A stretch of 64,000 bases of DNA from an uncultured Bacteroidota bacterium (GCA_902516925.1 CABYAF010000004.1:1-64000); one strand, 5' to 3'; shown: positions 1-10,205, numbered from the stretch's first letter. Translations and numbers: made by a program. Notes: a model not told the origin generated them from the sequence alone.

Positions 1-687
1 GTTAAAATAATACCAGTTTCTCATTTGATATTCAAGTTCTGACTGATTTTTTTCTCTCTCTTTTACCCATACTCCACCAGAATTCCATTTTACTATTCCA
101 GATGTAATATCTCCAATTAGGCCCCTTCTAACTTGTTTCAAAATATTAATATAACTAGGCTGGTATCTCCTTTGAAGACCAACAACTACATTTAATTTCT
201 TCTCTTTTACTATTTTTGCAGAATTTAAAAACCTTTTTATACCTGATATATCGGTTGCTATTGGTTTTTCAACAAAAATATGTTTAGAAGAATTAACAGC
301 ATACTCAAAATGCTGTGGTCTAAATCCTGGAGGTGTAGCTAGTATAACTACATCAGATTTATCGATAGTATTTTTAAAACCATCAAAACCTGAAAAACAA
401 TTTTCTTCTTTTATTTGAATTTTTGAAGTACCCTTAAATTCATCATTTAAGTAGTTAAGACTACTTTTAATTTTGTCAGGGAAAACATCACAAATTGATA
501 CAAGTTCGATATTATCATCTGCATTTAGAGCATTAATTACAGCTCCTGTTCCTCTTCCACCACAACCAACAAGAGATAATTTAATTTTATCATTATAAAC
601 ATTCTTTTTAGGTTTAAATGTAAATCCAGGCAGAATGAATGATGATGACAACAGGGATGAAGATTTAATAAAATTTCTTCGTTTCAT
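1..687 (-). CDS. Gfo/Idh/MocA family oxidoreductase with Tat-like signal, 3' end outside the window
   Basis: Open minus frame from ATG at 687 running off the left edge; translation begins MKRRNFIKSSSLLSSSFILPGFTFKPKK...KLSLVGCGGRGTGAVINAL (RRNFIK Tat-like motif plus Rossmann GCGGRG). Confidence 0.85.
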   Translation of the reverse strand, partial: MKRRNFIKSSSLLSSSFILPGFTFKPKKNVYNDKIKLSLVGCGGRGTGAVINALNADDNIELVSICDVFPDKIKSSLNYLNDEFKGTSKIQIKEENCFSGFDGFKNTIDKSDVVILATPPGFRPQHFEYAVNSSKHIFVEKPIATDISGIKRFLNSAKIVKEKKLNVVVGLQRRYQPSYINILKQVRRGLIGDITSGIVKWNSGGVWVKEREKNQSELEYQMRNWYYFN

Positions 688-703
688 ATCTTAAATATAT
701 TAA

Positions 704-1657
704 TTATTTGATCCAATATGCTTCAATTTCTTGATTATTAGGGATTTTAAAAGGCCTTACTATCCTAAATCCAAGAAATTGAGCATTTGTATGCCACCAT
801 CTACTTTTTGGAAATTGTGGATCTCTTCTTTTCCATTTTTTTTCAGAGGGTATTCTTTTTGAACTTTCTAAGTCTTCAGCATTATCCTTCCACGAACCAC
901 CTCTTACAACTCTCGGATATTCTCTAATAGGCTTATTAAAAGGATTTATTATTAAACTATCATTTACATTCTGGTACTCATTCTCATTGTATTGATCAAG
1001 TGTCCATTCTGAAACATTACCATGCATATCATGCAATCCAAACTTATTTGGAAGTTTTTGTCCAACTTTTTGATATTTTCCATTGCTATTATTTTTATAC
1101 CATGCATATTTTGATAATGAGTCAATTGAATTCCCATAATGATATAAACTATCAGAGCCAGACCTAGCAGCATATTCCCACTCAGCCTCAGTTGGAAGTC
1201 TGTAATAATTACCAGTCATAGCTGATAGCCATTCACAGAATTTTGAGGCAGTTAATTGTGTCATTGAGATTGCAGGATATCCTTCAACCCCCATCCCAAA
1301 TGACATGTCAACATACGGAGTAGTAGCCCCTGATACAGCATCAACATCTACGTTTATATCATGTTTATAATTTTTTTTAACTTGAAGAGAATCTATTTCC
1401 CTGGATAAGAAAAGATTAAATATGTCCCAAGTTATTTCATATTTTCCCATCCAAAAGGAGCTAATTTTAACGTTTCGTGATGGCATTTCATCACCTTCGC
1501 CTTCATCATTCCCCATTTTAAATACACCTCCATCAATAGCTAACATTTTGAGATTGTAGTCATTTTCAGATATGAGCTGGTTGTAATCTTGAAAAGTATT
1601 ATCTTGACCATAGGTGAAAAAACATAATAAAATTATAAATGAATAAAACTTTCTCAT
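704..1657 (-). CDS. Secreted SUMF1/FGE-sulfatase-domain protein
   Basis: Signal peptide; GGVFKMGNDEGEGDEMPSRNVKISSFWMGKYEIT, YYRLPTEAEWEYAAR, GLHDMHGNVSEWT, VVRGGSW, GFRIVRP motifs of the FGE-sulfatase domain. Confidence 0.85.
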   Translation of the reverse strand: MRKFYSFIILLCFFTYGQDNTFQDYNQLISENDYNLKMLAIDGGVFKMGNDEGEGDEMPSRNVKISSFWMGKYEITWDIFNLFLSREIDSLQVKKNYKHDINVDVDAVSGATTPYVDMSFGMGVEGYPAISMTQLTASKFCEWLSAMTGNYYRLPTEAEWEYAARSGSDSLYHYGNSIDSLSKYAWYKNNSNGKYQKVGQKLPNKFGLHDMHGNVSEWTLDQYNENEYQNVNDSLIINPFNKPIREYPRVVRGGSWKDNAEDLESSKRIPSEKKWKRRDPQFPKSRWWHTNAQFLGFRIVRPFKIPNNQEIEAYWIK

Positions 1658-1729
1658 AAGCTTTGACTTAATAAAAATAAAAACTTAAAACTAGAAAAAA
1701 TAAATAATGAATATTTTTTTTAAAATATG

Positions 1730-1813
1730 TGCCTACGACTGGACTCGAACCAGCACGAGCTTAAGCTCACTACCCCCTCAAGGTAGCGTGTATACCAATT
1801 TCACCACGTAGGC
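1730..1813 (-). tRNA. tRNA-Leu (anticodon GAG)
   Basis: Minus-strand GCCTACGTGGTGAAATTGG...CTACCTTGAGGGGGTAG...GGTTCGAGTCCAGTCGTAGGC; acceptor stem pairs, type II variable arm, anticodon loop TTGAGGG. Confidence 0.93.
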
Positions 1814-1830
1814 AATAAAAAAAAGTATAG

Positions 1831-1903
1831 TGACCTGGCTGGGTCTCGAACCCAGGACCCTCTCCTTAAAAGGGAGATGCTCTACCAACTGAGCTACCAG
1901 GTC
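1831..1903 (-). tRNA. tRNA-Lys (anticodon TTT)
   Basis: Minus-strand GACCTGGTAGCTCAGTTGGTAGAGCATCTCCCTTTTAAGGAGAGGGTCCTGGGTTCGAGACCCAGCCAGGTC; anticodon loop CTTTTAA. Confidence 0.95.
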
Positions 1904-1960
1904 TAAAAAAGAGGTCAAATATACATTGAAATATTGATAATTCAATGATGTTTTTTATTA

Positions 1961-1968
1961 TAAATTTG
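1961..1968 (+). promoter_or_regulatory. Putative Bacteroidota -7 box (TAAATTTG) for aroK
   Basis: Exact TAnnTTTG, 5 nt before the ATG at 1974. Confidence 0.45.
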
Positions 1969-1973
1969 TTAAT

Positions 1974-2507
1974 ATGAATAAATCGATTAATACAATTTTT
2001 TTATTAGGTTATATGGGTGCTGGTAAAACAGTAATTGGTAAATCATTATCAAAGAAATTAGGTTTTAAATTTTATGATTTAGATAATTATATTGAACAGA
2101 TAGAGGGTAAAAAAGTCTCTGAAATATTCAATGAAAAAAATGAAGTTTATTTTAGAAAAATTGAGAATAAATATCTCCAGGAAATAATATCAAAAAATGA
2201 AAAAAAAATTATTTCAACCGGTGGGGGAACCCCTTGTTTTAAAAACAACCTTAAAATTATACAAACTACCTCTAACTCTATATCTGTTTATTTAAAAGCT
2301 AACATTGAGACTTTAGTTAAAAGATTGTTTCATTCTATTGATAAGCGACCAGTTATCTCGCACTTAGAGGATAAGAGTCAATTAAAAGAATTTATAACAA
2401 AGCACCTTTTTGAGAGAAGTTTCTATTATGAAAAATCTGATGTTAAAATTAAAACTGATAATATTGAATTAAAAGATATCGTCAAATTGATAAAAGAACT
2501 AATTTAA
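1974..2507 (+). CDS. aroK: Shikimate kinase
   Basis: FLLGYMGAGKTVIGKSLSKKLGFKFYDLD Walker A, STGGGTPCF, KRPVI motif. Confidence 0.93.
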   Translation: MNKSINTIFLLGYMGAGKTVIGKSLSKKLGFKFYDLDNYIEQIEGKKVSEIFNEKNEVYFRKIENKYLQEIISKNEKKIISTGGGTPCFKNNLKIIQTTSNSISVYLKANIETLVKRLFHSIDKRPVISHLEDKSQLKEFITKHLFERSFYYEKSDVKIKTDNIELKDIVKLIKELI

Positions 2508-3005
2508 GTAAACTGTAAATTGTCCATCTTTATTAACTTCTACATCAACTCGCTCATTTACAGAAGTTGAAAGGTTTAGGCCAGAAAAATTAATTTTTAC
2601 AGGGAATAAAGAATGATCTCTGTTAACCATTACAGCTGTTTTTATTTTAAAGGGATTCTCTAATATTAAATTACTTATAATAAGTTGAAGCGTCTTAGCC
2701 GATTGAGATACGTCACTAACTATTACTAAAGATAAATTATTGGCTTTAAACTCTTTGTCAAAGGCTAAACTTTTATTTGAATCTGAATCAATCTCAACAC
2801 CAACTAATTGAGATTCAATCTTTGAATTTTTATTTATAAAATCAATAATTTTTTTTGCTATAATTTTTCCATTTGTAGAAACACCAAAGAATATAAGTTT
2901 TGACTGATCTATATTGTCTTCAATAACTTCAAGACTAATCCTCTTTATCTTGTTTTCAACATCCAAATAATCTAAAATGATATTGTGAGAATTAGCTTTT
3001 TTCAT
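2499..3005 (-). CDS. PyrR-like phosphoribosyltransferase family protein
   Basis: HNIILDYLDVENKIKRISLEVIEDN...LVIVSDVSQSAKTLQLIISNLI...TAVMVNRDHSLFPVKINFSGLNLSTSVNERVDVEV resembles PyrR-like PRTases. Confidence 0.75.
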   Translation of the reverse strand: MKKANSHNIILDYLDVENKIKRISLEVIEDNIDQSKLIFFGVSTNGKIIAKKIIDFINKNSKIESQLVGVEIDSDSNKSLAFDKEFKANNLSLVIVSDVSQSAKTLQLIISNLILENPFKIKTAVMVNRDHSLFPVKINFSGLNLSTSVNERVDVEVNKDGQFTVYLN

Positions 3006-3057
3006 CTTTGAAACTCTTTTATATAAATAAAGTAATGTTGTATCTTCGCACTAAATT

Positions 3058-3933
3058 ATGAAGAAAAAACTACTTTTTCTTATTCCTTTATTGTTGTTAA
3101 TGCTTCAATGTAAAAAAGAAGACGAAACAACTCCTTATGTTATTCGAGAATATAGTGAACAAGTTACAGTTGACCATCAACTTTTAGAGGACTATCTAAG
3201 AACCCATACATATAATTATAACGACTTCAATAATCAATCTAATGTTGATATTAGAATTGATACATTGATTAATTCAAATTTATCAAGACTATCACTATAT
3301 GATCAAGCAAGTATCAAGACTATTGATGTAACTGACGCAAATGGAAACATTGTCAAACATAATTTATATTATATAATAGCTAGGCAAGGGTCTAATGAGA
3401 ATCCTTCAGTAGCAGACTCTGTTTATGTGTCTTATGATGGTTATTTAACAGATGGATATATTTTTGATAATAGAAAATTTCCAATATGGCTTGATCTTGC
3501 TAATTCCCTAGAAGGATTTAGGGAAGGTGTTTCAGAACTTAGAACTGGAAATTATTCTGAAAACTTAAACGGATCTATAACTTATGATTCTTTTGGTGTC
3601 GGTATTTTCTTCTTGCCTTCTGGACTAGGATATTTTGAGAATACTTCTGGAGGAATCCCAGAATACTCTCCTCTTGTATTTTCTGTAAAATTAATGACTT
3701 ATGCTGAAACAGATCATGATAATGATGGTATACTATCAATATTTGAGGATATAGATGGTGACGGAAAACCCTTTAGAGATGACTCAGATGGTGATAATCT
3801 ATGGAATATGTATGATACTGATGATGATGGTGACGGTATTCTCACTATTAATGAAATTGATAAGAATAATGATAGCGTAATTGATGATTCTAATAATGAT
3901 GGAATCCCAGATTATTTAGATCCCGATAATTAA
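3058..3933 (+). CDS. FKBP-type PPIase-like lipoprotein with C-terminal Ca-binding (TSP3-like) Asp/Asn/Gly repeats
   Basis: Lipobox LLMLQCKKE; VSYDGYLTDGYIFDNRK FKBP-like segment; DHDNDGILS...DIDGDGKPFRDDSDGDNLWNMYDTDDDGDGIL repeats. Confidence 0.75.
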   Translation: MKKKLLFLIPLLLLMLQCKKEDETTPYVIREYSEQVTVDHQLLEDYLRTHTYNYNDFNNQSNVDIRIDTLINSNLSRLSLYDQASIKTIDVTDANGNIVKHNLYYIIARQGSNENPSVADSVYVSYDGYLTDGYIFDNRKFPIWLDLANSLEGFREGVSELRTGNYSENLNGSITYDSFGVGIFFLPSGLGYFENTSGGIPEYSPLVFSVKLMTYAETDHDNDGILSIFEDIDGDGKPFRDDSDGDNLWNMYDTDDDGDGILTINEIDKNNDSVIDDSNNDGIPDYLDPDN

Positions 3934-4598
3934 TCTTTCTTTTTAAATAAATTATATGGTATTTCGTAAGATATATTTAATGACAGTTTATTAGTTGTGG
4001 TATCTACATTGGCATTATCTAGGTCAATGCCATTTGCGTTAATTATCAGTAATTCTTTATCGTTAAGACCCCTTTCATATCTAAGACCAATACTTAATGA
4101 CCTAACTTTGACTCTAGTGCCTAGCAATAAACTAAGGCTATATTTATCTTTGATTTCTTCAAGATCAAAATTACTAGAGCTTGAAAGGTTATATTTAAAT
4201 GTTGGTCCTCCAAATAAACTTATGGGTCCTAAAACTTTATATCCAAATATAATTGGCACTTGAATATCTGTTGACTTATATGAATGTTCAGCTATGTTAA
4301 TTGATTGGTTTAATAAAGAAGTATCATTGTCAAGGCTTGAAAAAGCGGTCCCATTCTTTGACTTCGAAAAAATTAGGTTTAACTCAGGTCTTATATAGAA
4401 TGTAATTAAATCTATTTCTGTAAAAACACCTAGGTGAAAGCCAGTTGAATTCTTCAAATCAAGATCATAATCATCAATTTTTGTCTCAATATTTTTTATA
4501 GATCCAAAATTATCATCATTTAAACCTACATTTATACCAAAGTTCCCTTGGGCTAATATTGATCCAGATATTAAAAAAAATAGAATAAATAGTCTCAT
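3930..4598 (-). CDS. Outer membrane beta-barrel (PorT-like) protein
   Basis: Signal peptide, alternating hydrophobic strands, FGINVGLN...ISLFGGPTFKYNLS...LSIGLRYERGL, typical OMP_b-brl_2-like. Confidence 0.7.
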   Translation of the reverse strand: MRLFILFFLISGSILAQGNFGINVGLNDDNFGSIKNIETKIDDYDLDLKNSTGFHLGVFTEIDLITFYIRPELNLIFSKSKNGTAFSSLDNDTSLLNQSINIAEHSYKSTDIQVPIIFGYKVLGPISLFGGPTFKYNLSSSSNFDLEEIKDKYSLSLLLGTRVKVRSLSIGLRYERGLNDKELLIINANGIDLDNANVDTTTNKLSLNISYEIPYNLFKKKD

Positions 4599-5554
4599 TA
4601 AGCTTTTCTTTTTAAAACTCTAGTTACAGCTTTAATGATTGAATTGCAATTTAAACCATATTTATTCATAAGATCAATTGGAGTTCCAGACTCTCCAAAT
4701 GTATCGTTAGTACCAACAAACTCTTGAGGATATGGAGCTTTAGTTGTAAGAAGTCTAGCAACACTTTCACCTAATCCTCCATAGATATTGTGTTCCTCAG
4801 CTGAAACTAAACACCCTGTTTTGTTTACAGAATTGAGAATTATATCCTCATCAAGGGGTTTAATAGTGTGGATATTAATAATCTCAGCATTAACACCATT
4901 TTCATGTAATTTCTCTGCTGCTTGAATTGCCTGCCATACAAGATGACCAGTAGCAACAATAGTTACATCACTTCCTTCGTTCAGTAATACACCTTTTCCA
5001 ATTTGAAACTTATCAGATGGATCTGTAAAATTTGCAACTTTAGGTCTGCCAAACCTTAAGTACACTGGACCATCAAAATCACATATTCCCAGTGTAGCAG
5101 ATTTTGTTTGATTAAAGTCACATGTATTAATAACAGTTATTCCAGGTAACATTTTCATGAGCCCTATGTCTTCAAGAATCTGATGAGTTGCTCCATCTTC
5201 TCCCAAAGTTATTCCGGCATGAGAAGCACATATCTTTACATTCTTATTAGAATATGCAACTGATTGTCTTATTTGGTCATAAACTCTTCCAGTTGAGAAA
5301 TTTGCAAAAGTGCCTGTAAAAGGAATCTTACCTCCAGTAGCCAGACCTGCTGCAAGACCAATCATGTTTGCCTCTGCTATACCTACTTGAAAAAATCTTT
5401 CAGGATTTTCATCTGCAAAAGTATTCATCTTAAGAGATCCCGTTAAATCAGCACAGAGTGCTACTACTTCACTATTATTTCTTCCAAGTTCTGTAAGACC
5501 TTCACCAAAACCAGATCTTGTATCCTTGTCACCTTGATTAACAAACTTTTTCAT
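4598..5554 (-). CDS. Transketolase, C-terminal (beta) subunit
   Basis: GFGEGLTELGRNNSEVVALCADLTGS...FFQVGIAEANMIGLAAGLA...GEDGATHQILEDIGLMKMLPG. Confidence 0.93.
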   Translation of the reverse strand: MKKFVNQGDKDTRSGFGEGLTELGRNNSEVVALCADLTGSLKMNTFADENPERFFQVGIAEANMIGLAAGLATGGKIPFTGTFANFSTGRVYDQIRQSVAYSNKNVKICASHAGITLGEDGATHQILEDIGLMKMLPGITVINTCDFNQTKSATLGICDFDGPVYLRFGRPKVANFTDPSDKFQIGKGVLLNEGSDVTIVATGHLVWQAIQAAEKLHENGVNAEIINIHTIKPLDEDIILNSVNKTGCLVSAEEHNIYGGLGESVARLLTTKAPYPQEFVGTNDTFGESGTPIDLMNKYGLNCNSIIKAVTRVLKRKA

Positions 5555-5555
5555 A

Positions 5556-6383
5556 TTAATAGTCTCCTAAAGTTTCAGGATTTTGTTTTAACGCTTCTTC
5601 TAGTTGATCATCATTTGGAGCTACACCATGCCACTTATGAGTATGCATCATAAAGTCAACACCGTTCCCCATAATTGTCTTCATAAGTATCACAATAGGT
5701 TTTCCATTCATACTGCTTTTTTTTGCCTCAGTCATTATTTCATAAACTTCATCTAAGGAATTTCCATTTTCAATTTCAAGAACTTTCCAATTAAATGATT
5801 CAAGCTTTAATTTTAAGTTACCAATATCTAGAACATCCTCAGTAGATCCATCAATTTGCTGTCCATTACAGTCAACTGTTACAATTATATTATCAACTTT
5901 ATTTGCTGATGCATACATAAAAGCTTCCCAGTTCTGTCCTTCTTGAAGCTCCCCATCTCCGGTTAAAACGAAGACAAGTGAACTATCATTATTTAATTTT
6001 TTAGAAAGAGCAATTCCTAATCCTACTGATAACCCCTGACCAAGTGAACCGGATGAGATATTAACTCCTGGCAGATTATCATGATTTGTAGGATGACCTT
6101 GTAGTCTTGAATTAATTTTTCTAAAAGTATCTAACTCTTTTATGTCAAAATATCCAGATCTAGCTAGAGTACTATAGTAAACAGGTGAAATGTGTCCATT
6201 TGATAAAATAAAAATGTCTTTTGAAACACTCTCATCATCATGTTTCATTATTTTATTGTAAAGTGTTACAAAAAATTCTACACACCCTAGAGAGCCGCCA
6301 GGATGCCCCGAATTGACAGAATGAACCATCCTTAGTATGTCTCTTCTGGTTTGAATTACCAAGTTATCTAGGCTCTTACTCAT
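5556..6383 (-). CDS. Transketolase, N-terminal (TPP-binding) subunit
   Basis: DILRMVHSVNSGHPGGSLGCVEFFVTLY...SSGSLGQGLSVGLGIAL...GDGELQEGQNWEAFMYA. Confidence 0.93.
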   Translation of the reverse strand: MSKSLDNLVIQTRRDILRMVHSVNSGHPGGSLGCVEFFVTLYNKIMKHDDESVSKDIFILSNGHISPVYYSTLARSGYFDIKELDTFRKINSRLQGHPTNHDNLPGVNISSGSLGQGLSVGLGIALSKKLNNDSSLVFVLTGDGELQEGQNWEAFMYASANKVDNIIVTVDCNGQQIDGSTEDVLDIGNLKLKLESFNWKVLEIENGNSLDEVYEIMTEAKKSSMNGKPIVILMKTIMGNGVDFMMHTHKWHGVAPNDDQLEEALKQNPETLGDY

Positions 6384-6484
6384 TTAGTGTGTAAATTTAT
6401 AATTAAACTACCACTAACAAAATTCTTTTATTATAAATTATATATAAATAATTAACAATCTATTTATGATGTTAATTACTTTAC

Positions 6485-6492
6485 TATTTTTG
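6485..6492 (+). promoter_or_regulatory. Putative -7 box (TATTTTTG) for the LptF/G gene
   Basis: Exact TAnnTTTG, 5 nt before the ATG at 6498. Confidence 0.4.
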
Positions 6493-6497
6493 AATTG

Positions 6498-7565
6498 ATG
6501 AAGATTATAGATAAGTATATAATCAAGAAATTTCTCAGTACTTTTTTTGTAATGTTTGGCCTATTTATTCCAATTGGAATTATGGTAGATTTTGCTGAGA
6601 AAATTGATAAGTTTAGAGAAAATGAGGTCCCAGCTGATGTAATCTTATATTATTATGTTGACTTCATATGGTATTTTGGAAGTCAGCTTTACCCTGTTTT
6701 TTTATTCCTAGCTGTTATCTTTTTTACTTCAAGACTTGCTAACAACACAGAGATTACAGCAATTCTCTCCTCTGGTCTATCATTTAGAAGATTTGCTAAG
6801 CCATATTTCATTTCTTCATCTATTATTGTTGTCTTTGCACTTTTTTCAGGGATGTTTATTGTTCCTAAATCCAATCAAAATTTCAATGAATTTATTACTG
6901 AATATGTTAAACCTGAAAATAAACGTAATACCTCAAGACTTTTTAAACAAATTAATGAAACTGAATATATCTATGCAAGTACTTATGATCCATCTAGAAA
7001 GAGAGCTTTAAATTTTACTTTAGAAAGCTTTAATGAGAATGAATTGAGGCATAAAATATCTGCTACAACTATTAGATGGGACGATTCAATTTTTAGACTA
7101 ACCAACTATGTTAAAAGGACAATTGTAGATGAGAATGAATATGTTGAGAGAGTAACAAGAAAAGATACTATACTAGATTTTGATATTAATGATTTAGCGC
7201 CACTTAATTATGTTGCAGAGACTTTAAATTTCTTTGAACTAAACGATCTCATTAGGTATGAGAAAAGAGCTGGATCTCCACTAATTAATTCTCATTTACT
7301 AGTTAGGCATAAAAGATATACAATACCTTTATCATGCTTTATTCTTACACTTATTGCTCTCTCTGTTTCATCATTTAAAAGAAGAGGTGGTACAGGGAGT
7401 AACCTTGCAATAGGGGTCTCTCTTGGTTTTCTCTTTATTTTTTTAGATAAAATATTTAGTGTTCTAGTAATTAAGTCTAACTTTTCCCCTGCAATTGCTT
7501 CTTGGGGTATACTCTTTATATTTTTAACAATAGCATTATTTTTATTAAAAAAGGCCATTAGATAG
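6498..7565 (+). CDS. LptF/LptG family permease (YjgP/YjgQ)
   Basis: MKIIDKYIIKKFLSTFFVMFGLFIPIGIMVDFAEKIDKF and multiple TM segments; ORF track starts at TTG 6495, ATG 6498 preferred. Confidence 0.9.
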   Translation: MKIIDKYIIKKFLSTFFVMFGLFIPIGIMVDFAEKIDKFRENEVPADVILYYYVDFIWYFGSQLYPVFLFLAVIFFTSRLANNTEITAILSSGLSFRRFAKPYFISSSIIVVFALFSGMFIVPKSNQNFNEFITEYVKPENKRNTSRLFKQINETEYIYASTYDPSRKRALNFTLESFNENELRHKISATTIRWDDSIFRLTNYVKRTIVDENEYVERVTRKDTILDFDINDLAPLNYVAETLNFFELNDLIRYEKRAGSPLINSHLLVRHKRYTIPLSCFILTLIALSVSSFKRRGGTGSNLAIGVSLGFLFIFLDKIFSVLVIKSNFSPAIASWGILFIFLTIALFLLKKAIR

Positions 7566-7602
7566 ATTATATAATTAAACTATATTTACATAAATTTTAC
7601 GT

Positions 7603-8556
7603 ATGGAGTTTTTAGAATTTGAAGTTCCAATAAAAGAAATTTTAGATCAAATAGAAAAGTGTAAGTCTATTGAGAATGAATCAGATGTTGACATTACTAA
7701 GACTTATAATCTTCTTCAAAAGAAGCTAGTTGAAACAAAAAAAGATATCTACGAAAATTTATCTGCGTGGCAAAGAGTTCAACTATCAAGGCACCCAAGC
7801 AGACCATATACATTAGACTATATTAAATATATCTGTGGTGGTTCATTTTTAGAGTTACATGGAGACAGAAACGTGAGTGATGACAAGGCAATGATTGGCG
7901 GTCTTGGTAAAATTGATGATCAATCATTCATGTTTATTGGAACTCAAAAAGGTTACAATACAAAGACTAGACAATACAGGAACTTTGGAATGGCTAATCC
8001 TGAGGGATATAGAAAAGCTCTAAGGTTGATGAAGCAAGCTGAAAAATTTAACATTCCTATTGTTACTCTTATTGATACTCCTGGAGCATTTCCAGGACTT
8101 GAAGCAGAGGAAAGAGGTCAAGGTGAAGCAATTGCAAGAAATATCTATGAGATGATGAACATTAAAGTGCCTATAATTAGTATTATTATTGGAGAAGGTG
8201 CTTCAGGAGGTGCATTAGGAATTGGAGTTGGTGATAAGATTTTAATGCTAGAAAATACTTGGTACTCTGTAATATCTCCTGAGTCATGCTCATCAATATT
8301 ATGGAGAAGTTGGGAGCATAAAGAAGAGGCAGCCGATGCATTAAAATTAACCGCAAAGGATATGCTTGTTAATAAGCTTATCGATAAAATTATTCCTGAG
8401 CCATTAGGTGGGGCACACTATGACCCAGATCAAACTTATGAATCTGTAAAAGAAAACATTATTTATTTCCTTAAAAAAATTAAGTCTCTATCTAAAAATA
8501 AAATGATAGAAAATCGGAGAAAAAAATTTACCAAAATCGGTAATTTTAAGAGTTAA
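7603..8556 (+). CDS. accA: Acetyl-CoA carboxylase carboxyltransferase subunit alpha
   Basis: [83 protein letters not shown]. Confidence 0.96.
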   Translation: MEFLEFEVPIKEILDQIEKCKSIENESDVDITKTYNLLQKKLVETKKDIYENLSAWQRVQLSRHPSRPYTLDYIKYICGGSFLELHGDRNVSDDKAMIGGLGKIDDQSFMFIGTQKGYNTKTRQYRNFGMANPEGYRKALRLMKQAEKFNIPIVTLIDTPGAFPGLEAEERGQGEAIARNIYEMMNIKVPIISIIIGEGASGGALGIGVGDKILMLENTWYSVISPESCSSILWRSWEHKEEAADALKLTAKDMLVNKLIDKIIPEPLGGAHYDPDQTYESVKENIIYFLKKIKSLSKNKMIENRRKKFTKIGNFKS

Positions 8557-8667
8557 TTTTAGTATTAACAATTTTCAGTACTTATTAACAATTTCTTTGT
8601 TTAAATTTTTTTTAATTTCATTCTAAAATTGTGAATTTAAAAAATTCATTTTCCATACATTTACTAA

Positions 8668-10173
8668 ATGGAGAAAAGAAATCCTTTGAAAATATATGAA
8701 AATGAAAATCCTTCTGTAGTTAACCTCTCTGATGGGAAAATTCCTCCGCAGGCTATAGATTTAGAAGAAGCAGTAATAGGCGCAATGCTTATTGATGAAA
8801 AGGGCGTAAATGAAATAATTGAAATTTTATCTCCTGAGGTTTTCTATAAAAAATCTCATCAACTTATATATGAATCAATAGAAAGATTATTTAGAGAATC
8901 TGAACCAATTGATTTATTAACTGTTTCTGCAGATCTAAAGAAAAATAAAAATTTTGAAGCTATTGGTGGGGATTTTTATTTAATTAATTTATCTCAGAAG
9001 GTTTCATCATCTGCACATATTGAATTTCATTCTAGAATTATACTTCAAAAATTTATTCAAAGGAAACTAATAACAATTTCAAACGAAATTATTCAAAAAT
9101 CTTATAATGAAAGCACAGATGTAATTGATCTTTTAGACGAAGCTGAATCAAAATTATATGATGTTGCTCAAGGTAATATAAGGGGAACAAGTGAAACAGC
9201 TCAAACACTAGTAAAGAAAGCAAAAGACAGAATTGAAGAAATTGGAAATAAAGAAGGAGCATTAAGTGGTGTTTCAACTGGTTTTGAAAAGCTTGATATA
9301 CTTACTTCTGGATGGCAACCAAGTGACCTTGTAATAATTGCTGCAAGACCAGGTATGGGTAAAACTGCTCTCGCACTATCAATGGCTAGGAATATTTCTG
9401 TTAAACAAAATATACCTGTTGCATTCTTTTCTTTAGAGATGTCATCTGTTCAGCTAATAACAAGGTTAATTTCATCAGAAACAGGTCTTGTTTCAGATAA
9501 ACTTAGAACTGGTAAGCTTGCAGAGCATGAATGGCAACAACTTAATATTAAAGTTTCAGATCTTGAATCAGCTCCATTATTCATAGATGATAGTCCATCA
9601 TTGACAATCTTTGAATTAAGAGCTAAGGCTCGAAGACTAGCTTCATCTCATGGTATTAAATTGATTATAATTGATTATTTACAGTTGATGAATATTGGTT
9701 CTTCTAATAAAGCTGGAAATAGAGAACAAGAGATTTCAACTATTTCAAGGAATCTTAAGGCTCTTGCAAAAGAGTTAGATATTCCTGTCATTGCTTTATC
9801 TCAGCTTTCCAGAGCTGTTGAGACAAGAGGTGGAACTAAAAGACCAATTCTTTCAGACCTAAGAGAATCAGGAGCTATTGAACAAGATGCAGATATTGTT
9901 TCGTTTTTATATAGACCTGAATATTATGGAATCAACGAATGGGATGATGAGATGAAGACACCATCTGAGGGTCAAGGAGAATTTATTGTTGCCAAGCATA
10001 GGAATGGAGCTCTAGATTCTATTAAGCTAAAGTTTATAGCTAATCTTGGTAAGTTTGAAGATCTAGGTGGTTTTGACTCTCCTTTTGAATTTCAATCTAA
10101 ACTTAATCCTGATAATAAATTAAGTGACTTCAGTGAACCTTCAAACAAAGATGATGATGATATCCCATTCTAA
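8668..10173 (+). CDS. dnaB: Replicative DNA helicase
   Basis: PPQAIDLEEAVIGAML, DLVIIAARPGMGKTALALSMA, IIIDYLQLM, LKALAKELDIPVIALSQLSRAVE, DLRESGAIEQDADIV. Confidence 0.97.
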   Translation: MEKRNPLKIYENENPSVVNLSDGKIPPQAIDLEEAVIGAMLIDEKGVNEIIEILSPEVFYKKSHQLIYESIERLFRESEPIDLLTVSADLKKNKNFEAIGGDFYLINLSQKVSSSAHIEFHSRIILQKFIQRKLITISNEIIQKSYNESTDVIDLLDEAESKLYDVAQGNIRGTSETAQTLVKKAKDRIEEIGNKEGALSGVSTGFEKLDILTSGWQPSDLVIIAARPGMGKTALALSMARNISVKQNIPVAFFSLEMSSVQLITRLISSETGLVSDKLRTGKLAEHEWQQLNIKVSDLESAPLFIDDSPSLTIFELRAKARRLASSHGIKLIIIDYLQLMNIGSSNKAGNREQEISTISRNLKALAKELDIPVIALSQLSRAVETRGGTKRPILSDLRESGAIEQDADIVSFLYRPEYYGINEWDDEMKTPSEGQGEFIVAKHRNGALDSIKLKFIANLGKFEDLGGFDSPFEFQSKLNPDNKLSDFSEPSNKDDDDIPF

Positions 10174-10205
10174 ATAAAATATTGTTTGAAAAGTTTAAAG
10201 CAAAA

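Noticed and set aside
3721-3920. Repetitive GATGATGATGG-type sequence at the end of the FKBP-like gene
   Set aside because: It is coding for Asp/Gly/Asn calcium-repeat residues, not a separate DNA repeat element.
3997-4263. 88-aa plus-strand ORF opposite the OM beta-barrel gene
   Set aside because: Lies wholly antisense to a well-supported CDS, low-complexity Leu/Ser-rich translation, no start context; typical shadow ORF.
4598-6383. Split transketolase considered as a frameshifted pseudogene
   Set aside because: The two-subunit transketolase arrangement is a known bacterial form; each half has its own start and full domain content.
6736-7011. 91-aa ORF in another frame inside the LptF/G gene
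   Set aside because: Same-strand overlap within a clear permease gene; Leu/His-rich translation looks like a frame artefact.
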